DNA of 64,000 bases from contig CM114271.1 in the NCBI GenBank assembly GCA_050084515.1, positions 34,162,001 through 34,226,000 of the forward strand, given 5' to 3'. This DNA is from Blasia pusilla. Lineage: Eukaryota; Marchantiophyta; Marchantiopsida; Blasiales. Below, one piece after another: positions 59,601-64,000 of this stretch. Each line of letters begins with the position of its first letter. The first letter of the stretch is position 1. A model generated the notes under the pieces. It saw only the letters and a program-made list of their open reading frames with translations, ran no database searches and was not told the DNA's origin. Made by a program: the position numbers and the translations under genes.

Positions 59601-59913
59601 GAATCTAAAAAATTCAATATCATTTACAACAACTCTTTTAGTGTCTAATGTAAATTTCAAAAGCCCCACATTGAGTAATACTATTTTTTCCATATTTAGG
59701 CATGAATATTCTTAGAAGCATCCATTTTTTTAAATGACCATTGCCAATATGTGTTGTTAGAATTTATGCTTTTAAAAGAGTAATAAAAAAATCCTTCATA
59801 ATTTTGTGTATTTGGGATTTGTTTTGTCCACATGTGTTGTTAGATTCACTATTATATTTACGATCAATTTGCAATTGTGACTCCCAAGAGTTACAACAAC
59901 TCGCAATTTACTT
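56621..59913. other. AT-rich region with diverged repeat units and tandem repeats
   Basis: No gene is supported. Three spaced motifs of the type cgtgc-atgca(c/a)ggg-attaaa occur at about 56988, 57262 and 57395, each followed by similar AT-rich text (ataattttgatttac; cttattggctaraaaggg), suggesting diverged copies of one unit. Microsatellites lie at 57111-57133 (GA) and 57235-57252 (TA). A complex tandem repeat occupies 58978-59345. Confidence 0.5.
58978..59345. repeat. Complex tandem repeat, main period 126 bp
   Basis: The phrase gagggaggggaagtttt begins at 59104 and again at 59230, each followed by gcaagagagagaaaat, ccaccaagag/ccaccactag, and gtatacgaggt-like text. A shorter related unit (ggcaccac, agtttgtat, ccatgagaggagagaatac) occurs twice at 58978-59060. 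Purine-rich on the plus strand. Confidence 0.8.
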
Positions 59914-60500
59914 TGTCATAACTTAGTTAGCCAAAAGGTAAAATTCGATCTTGTTGACGACGTAGAAAGTAACAGATGGTTTGAGCATAACTTTAGCTTG
60001 AGGTGTCGGATGAGGTTGGCAATAACTCTATTTGGTTAGGATTATCGTCTAAGAAAATTCGTGTCTTTCGCTATATTGGGCCATATGACCCATTGACTGA
60101 GTCAACGAAATCGATCGGTAACCTATATACGTATATTACTAACCTAGGGCTATTTTGGGGGAAAGTTCCCTTTTGGCTCTTCCTAGGGATATATAGATGA
60201 AAGAGATGGCTTTCAAAAGCCATCTTTCTCATGTTGAGCCTTTGGAGCATTTAGAGTTTTAGGATTTGCTAGAGTCTTGATTCCCTCATGGCAAAGGGTG
60301 GATGTGGCTCAATATGTCGATGTAGATTCAAGAGTGGATTTGCGGTTGTGTTACTTTTACTTTGATTTTGTTATGTGAACTTGATGTACATGCATAAGTG
60401 TGTTTTTGTATTTTTGTGGAACTACCTATGTGTAGGGAAAATTAATGTTGTGTCCATGCGACCCAAAAATGTGGATTATGTAGCGATGTGTATACGCACA
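59914..60500 (+). mobile_element. Diverged solo LTR related to the methyltransferase gypsy element
   Basis: In plus orientation it starts TGTCATAACTTAG and ends ATACGCACA. It aligns through its length with the reverse complement of 32408-33024: gtgtcggatgaggttg, a GGT...AACC palindromic block at 60117-60144, ttttggctcttcc, a TATA box (gatatatag, about 60187), the hairpin GATGGCTTT/AAAGCCATC (60206-60226), aagccatctttctcatgttg, gatgtagattcaagag and the tail gatgtgtatacgcaca. No internal region or partner LTR is in the window, so it is most likely a solo LTR left by recombination. It is much more diverged than the pair at 32-39 kb, so it is an older family member. Confidence 0.8.
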
Positions 60501-60827
60501 AAAACTCACAATATAATCTTATGCTTATGAGTTTGCCACTAAAAAAAATCACAAATGAGAGAAATTTATTCATAATTTATTATTGTGATGTGAGTCAGAA
60601 AGGGCCATTCGTAATTGAATTGTGAATTCACAATTCAATTACAAAAATCTTGGAAGGTACTCAAAAACCATTTGCAATGTTTTTATAACTTTGCAATTAG
60701 ATTATGGGTTTTCACGGGTCTTCGTAGTCATTTTGATCACTCACAAGTTACTCACAAGGATCTCGCAAAGAAGTAACAAAAATGTAGTTAAAACGGAGAG
60801 GTAAAGATTTTGCACTTATAATGTCTA
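60501..60827. other. AT-rich gap
   Basis: Between the solo LTR and the dispersed repeat. Only fragments such as aattcacaattcaattaca and actcacaagttactcacaag are visible, similar in style to the 28-31 kb repeats. No gene. Confidence 0.4.
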
Positions 60828-61064
60828 TTGGGGATCCCAATCAGGTAAAGTAGATGGTGTGGTGAAGAGTTTCTTGGTTGACACTTGGAAGCTCCGCACG
60901 AACACCTTGTTTGGTCAGCACTCACACTATATGAGAGTGTCTCCCTCCTCTCATATAGCACCTTCTTCACTTGTTCCTCTCTCTACACCCATCCCAATCT
61001 CAAGCACCGTCAAACCAGGGCGGAGGGTCTATGGTCACAAGGCTACGATAGACACTACTTAATG
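60828..61064 (+). repeat. 237-bp dispersed repeat, copy 2
   Basis: Full-length match to 51889-52125. It contains an intact hairpin: CTATATGAGAG at 60927-60937 and its exact reverse complement CTCTCATATAG at 60948-60958 with a 10-base loop. It ends gacactacttaatg and is followed by ctcactct and a (CT)n tract, as in the other copy, where ctcactct also follows after a short gap. Confidence 0.8.
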
Positions 61065-61071
61065 AGTAAAC

Positions 61072-61073
<2 letters not shown>

Positions 61074-61106
<33 letters not shown>
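61074..61106. repeat. (TC)n microsatellite
   Basis: About sixteen TC units directly after dispersed repeat copy 2; it may have grown from that element's 3' end. Confidence 0.9.
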
Positions 61107-61107
<1 letters not shown>

Positions 61108-62480
61108 GAAATATTAATTTTGGAAAAAATACTTATAGTAATATGAACTTCACTCATGTACATCTCCTTCAATATGAAGAAAATATACAACTCCATAATG
61201 CATAATTGATTTGATGACCTTGAGAGATCTCTCAACCTAAATTGTCAATTTTTTAACATGACTTTATAAGGAAAACTCTTTTAATATTACCCATGTTATA
61301 ACTCTAATACAATATCTTTACCATATTTCTCTACTTCTATTTTAGTAGGTAAAGGTGTAAACATGCGACCATCCATGGAATTGATAGAGATATGAGGCAT
61401 GCTTGCCCATCACAAAACAACAAATCAACCATTTAGAAACAGAAAAACATTTCCAAGGTTGATGCTTCACCAATATTCAAAAAGACAATGAAAAGCAACA
61501 AGCAATCAATATTCTTGAGGCAACCACTATAGAGGCTTTGTAATAGTGGATGTAGCACTTCCAAAGATACACCTCCAACACCATCACCAAGAATCCCTCC
61601 AACAACTGAGGGAACTCCTAAAAAGGAGGAAAAGTAATAATATGTAGAAGTGGAGGCCTCTCAGCACATGCAACACCTTTGCAATTTTTCCTTTACTCTT
61701 GGCTAGGATGAATCTTCTTCTAAAGATGATCAAGAGTACTATCCAACTCTCATTCTTCTTGATGGAGAATTCATAACGCTACTACATATGGGAGAATTTG
61801 GCATTTGTGATTTTACCCAAGGAATGCTATCTTAGAAAATAAAAACATAGGTGCCATATTGACCTCTACCCAAGATTGAAACAACCAACCCATCGCTAGA
61901 TTTGGAGGTGGATAGTTTTGGCTATGATCAAACTCTATGGGGCAACCTATTCAACTCAAGCTCTAATACAAGCTCAAAGGACACAAGTTCATCCATCAAC
62001 TATTTCAAGGATGGAGACCATTCCTTCACCTGAGGAGAAGCTTTAGTGAAAATTACATTCCAAAAAATAATTTTTTCACATGTTAATTCCCATTGGAGTT
62101 TGTTACGGCCCCTACAAGAAGTCAACTCCAAGTGCAGAGCTTGAAGAATGCAAGTTATTATGCACGCTTCTGGACCTTAGGATATGAGTTTTTAACGACC
62201 CGATTCGATTTGTGTTCTCAGTGTTCTCCGACCCTCCAAACATATGGGGGCGCCGTATTACTCAAGATCTCAATGTGTATTACTCCCTATCCCTATTTCC
62301 GAATCCGATTCGTGTTGTGTTACTCCTGACTATTAGTGTTTCCAAACTCCTCCATTATAAAATTCAAAACCCTAAAAAGGACTCGCACTGATTTAAATAA
62401 GAAATATGTGAAATATTATTAATTATCAAAAGAAATTTGGAACATGCTAAACGGTAATTTACTTACAAAACATTTGTCGA
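61107..62480. other. AT-rich region without a gene
   Basis: No supported ORF. A section at 61480-61740 has Thr/Pro/Ser-coding character in places but is interrupted by stops in every frame; it may be decayed coding sequence of a transposable element. Confidence 0.4.
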
Positions 62481-63020
62481 ATATATAAATATCCCCCGTG
62501 CATGCACCGCCATCCACGTCAGCACACAAGGACATTTGTCACTGTCCAAAGGCCGACAGCCGATCGAAGATATCTTGTATCCTACGTCCGCCGTCCGTCC
62601 ACGGCAGTGGTAGCCTGGGACACAGTAGCGGGGAGCACTGTGTCCTCGAATCCCACTGGAGCGAGAGAGCGAGAGAAAATACGACAAGAATCCACACTAA
62701 CGACGTGGAATGTGACCACGTAGCACGTGAGGCACACGTGCTGGAAGATCGGCCACGTCGCAGTGCCTCCCCCGACCGGGTTCTCAGTTAGTTCGTGTAC
62801 AAACGGAATGTCGGACTTCCGTGACACGTCACCACCCGTCATCCCAGCGACCTTCGTCGTACGGGTGAAGGTCGCTTGACGCGCCGCGTAGCCCGTGCTA
62901 CATTCGGAAGAAAGAAAGGAGGAAAGAAAAAGACAGAAAGATCTTGCTGCTGCTATCTTTACAGTTTCCAGCTCGGGCTGACTCTGACGCGGGCGTAGGA
63001 GCCGCACACACGTGGCTTTT
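62481..63020. promoter_or_regulatory. GC-rich island with dense ACGT cores
   Basis: A 540-bp island in AT-rich surroundings. Five ACGT cores fall within 56 bp, starting at 62703, 62718, 62725, 62736 (a CACGTG G-box) and 62755, with more near 62515, 62583, 62825 and 63010. This is the signature of ABRE/G-box promoters bound by bZIP or bHLH factors. No recognised gene adjoins it within the window; a minus-strand ORF of 148 codons (62582-63028) has no family motif. It may be the promoter of a gene outside the window or of an unrecognised one. Confidence 0.4.
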
Positions 63021-64000
63021 CCAATCACAAAAAAGATATTCTTACTCGCAAAGTTTCTCTTAACTAATCATTTCGACCCGTTAAGAAGTGTCTAAACGGA
63101 ACAAGATGTGGAATTTGTATTTAGTAAAGAAGGGATGTCCATTTTGTTATGTAAACAAAGAAATCCAAAAACAAGAAATGTGAAAATATAATGGTATTTA
63201 ACCAACGTAAAAAACAATTTGTGTATTTCATGATTAATAGTTTAAAACAATTTGGCATGAGTATTAGTGGTCGGTCATATGTGAATGGATGACAAAAAGA
63301 GTGGTCACACATCATTTCGGTGCATCGTGTCAACTTTAGTACTTGTAAATATTGTGATGCCACCAATATATATTGTTGATAATAAGTAGTGAAAGCGGAA
63401 AGAGATGGATAATTCTCAAGGGAATGGTAAGCACATATTTTTATGACAACATCAAAAGATACATGTGAGTGCCCAAAGATTCCAATGCATAAGGGGTAAA
63501 TTCATTGATTACATGTCTCACCACATCACTGAACTCCTTCATTCTTGTTGCTACATCAATTCGGGACTTATAGTATGTGCAACTTGAGACACCAAGTGAG
63601 AATTTATAGGATTAGAAACCATCACATCACTAATAGAAAAAAGCCACCTCCAGAGATAACTTGGTGAACTTCTTGGCGAGAGGTTGCTTTTGGTGTAAAA
63701 TGTAGGATATCTAGTTGCTCTTGCCCAAAGGTGTCACATGAAGTACGAGTCATTGATATTATATCCTCTCTATCTGAATCTTCTTGTAAGACCCCTCTTG
63801 TTGAGTCAACATTTTTCACTTGTCAAATGATCCATATTAAGGGGAAGGATCTATTATTCCAAGGATATTTGAGATCTCCTCAAGCCCTTCTTCCACTTAC
63901 AACACAAGCAGTTCTATCCCTCATTCCCCTTTCAATCAATTGATTACATAAGGTCCTAGTCGACTTCAAGAGCTTATCTTTCAGAATTTGCACCAACATA
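63021..64000. other. AT-rich end of window
   Basis: No supported gene or recognisable element. Short ORFs on both strands lack motifs. Confidence 0.4.

Noticed and set aside
62582-63028. 148-codon minus ORF over the ACGT-rich island
   Set aside because: No recognisable family, and sequence constraint is better explained by regulatory motifs.
1-64000. CRISPR arrays, operons, Shine-Dalgarno sites, rRNA
   Set aside because: Nothing resembling these was found, and intron-bearing plant genes make a prokaryotic reading untenable.

Overview
The window is nuclear DNA of a land plant. Two genes have many short introns with GT/AG borders and recognisable plant orthologues. One large gene is intronless. 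Most of the rest is AT-rich sequence filled with decayed transposable elements and simple repeats. The element content (a REL-type non-LTR retrotransposon, a ZNF862-like hAT relic, and a Ty3/gypsy element carrying a cytosine methyltransferase and a PHD finger) suggests a non-seed plant such as a lycophyte, fern or bryophyte. That placement is an inference with modest confidence.

Layout. 1-2.4 kb: AT-rich DNA with short repeats. 2.4-5.6 kb: a broken non-LTR retrotransposon on the plus strand. 5.6-13.1 kb: no convincing gene. 13.2-16.1 kb (minus): an intact 967-residue protein with a textbook N-myristoylation start, followed upstream by a GC-rich 5' region with ACGT (G-box/ABRE) motifs. 18.8-21.0 kb (minus): a hAT-derived pseudogene. 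21-32.4 kb: AT-rich repeat debris. 32.4-39.66 kb (minus): the Ty3/gypsy element. 39.8-40.3 kb: a 5'-truncated second copy of the non-LTR element. 40.4-43.7 kb: GC-rich DNA without a recognised gene. 44.0-48.2 kb (minus): a 13-exon 3-hydroxyisobutyryl-CoA hydrolase gene. 52.8-55.9 kb (minus): a 7-exon PDX2 gene (vitamin B6 glutaminase). 56.6-64 kb: AT-rich DNA with a solo LTR related to the gypsy element, a 237-bp dispersed repeat also present at 51.9 kb, tandem repeats and an ACGT-rich island.

The most notable object is the gypsy element. Its order in transcription sense is LTR - protease - C5 cytosine methyltransferase - reverse transcriptase - RNase H - integrase - PHD finger - LTR, with no recognisable gag. 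The methyltransferase region retains motifs I, IV, VI, VIII and X. The element is dead. At least three in-frame stops (two TGA, one TAG) can each be explained by a single C-to-T change, the decay expected of methylated cytosine. An element that can write DNA methylation, and perhaps read chromatin through its PHD finger, appears to have been mutated by that same mark. Its LTRs carry a 26-nt perfect palindrome just upstream of the TATA box, and a diverged palindrome sits at the same place in the solo LTR 20 kb away.

The host genes show no sign of acting in one pathway. The hydrolase belongs to valine breakdown, PDX2 to pyridoxal phosphate synthesis, and the myristoylated protein is of unknown function.
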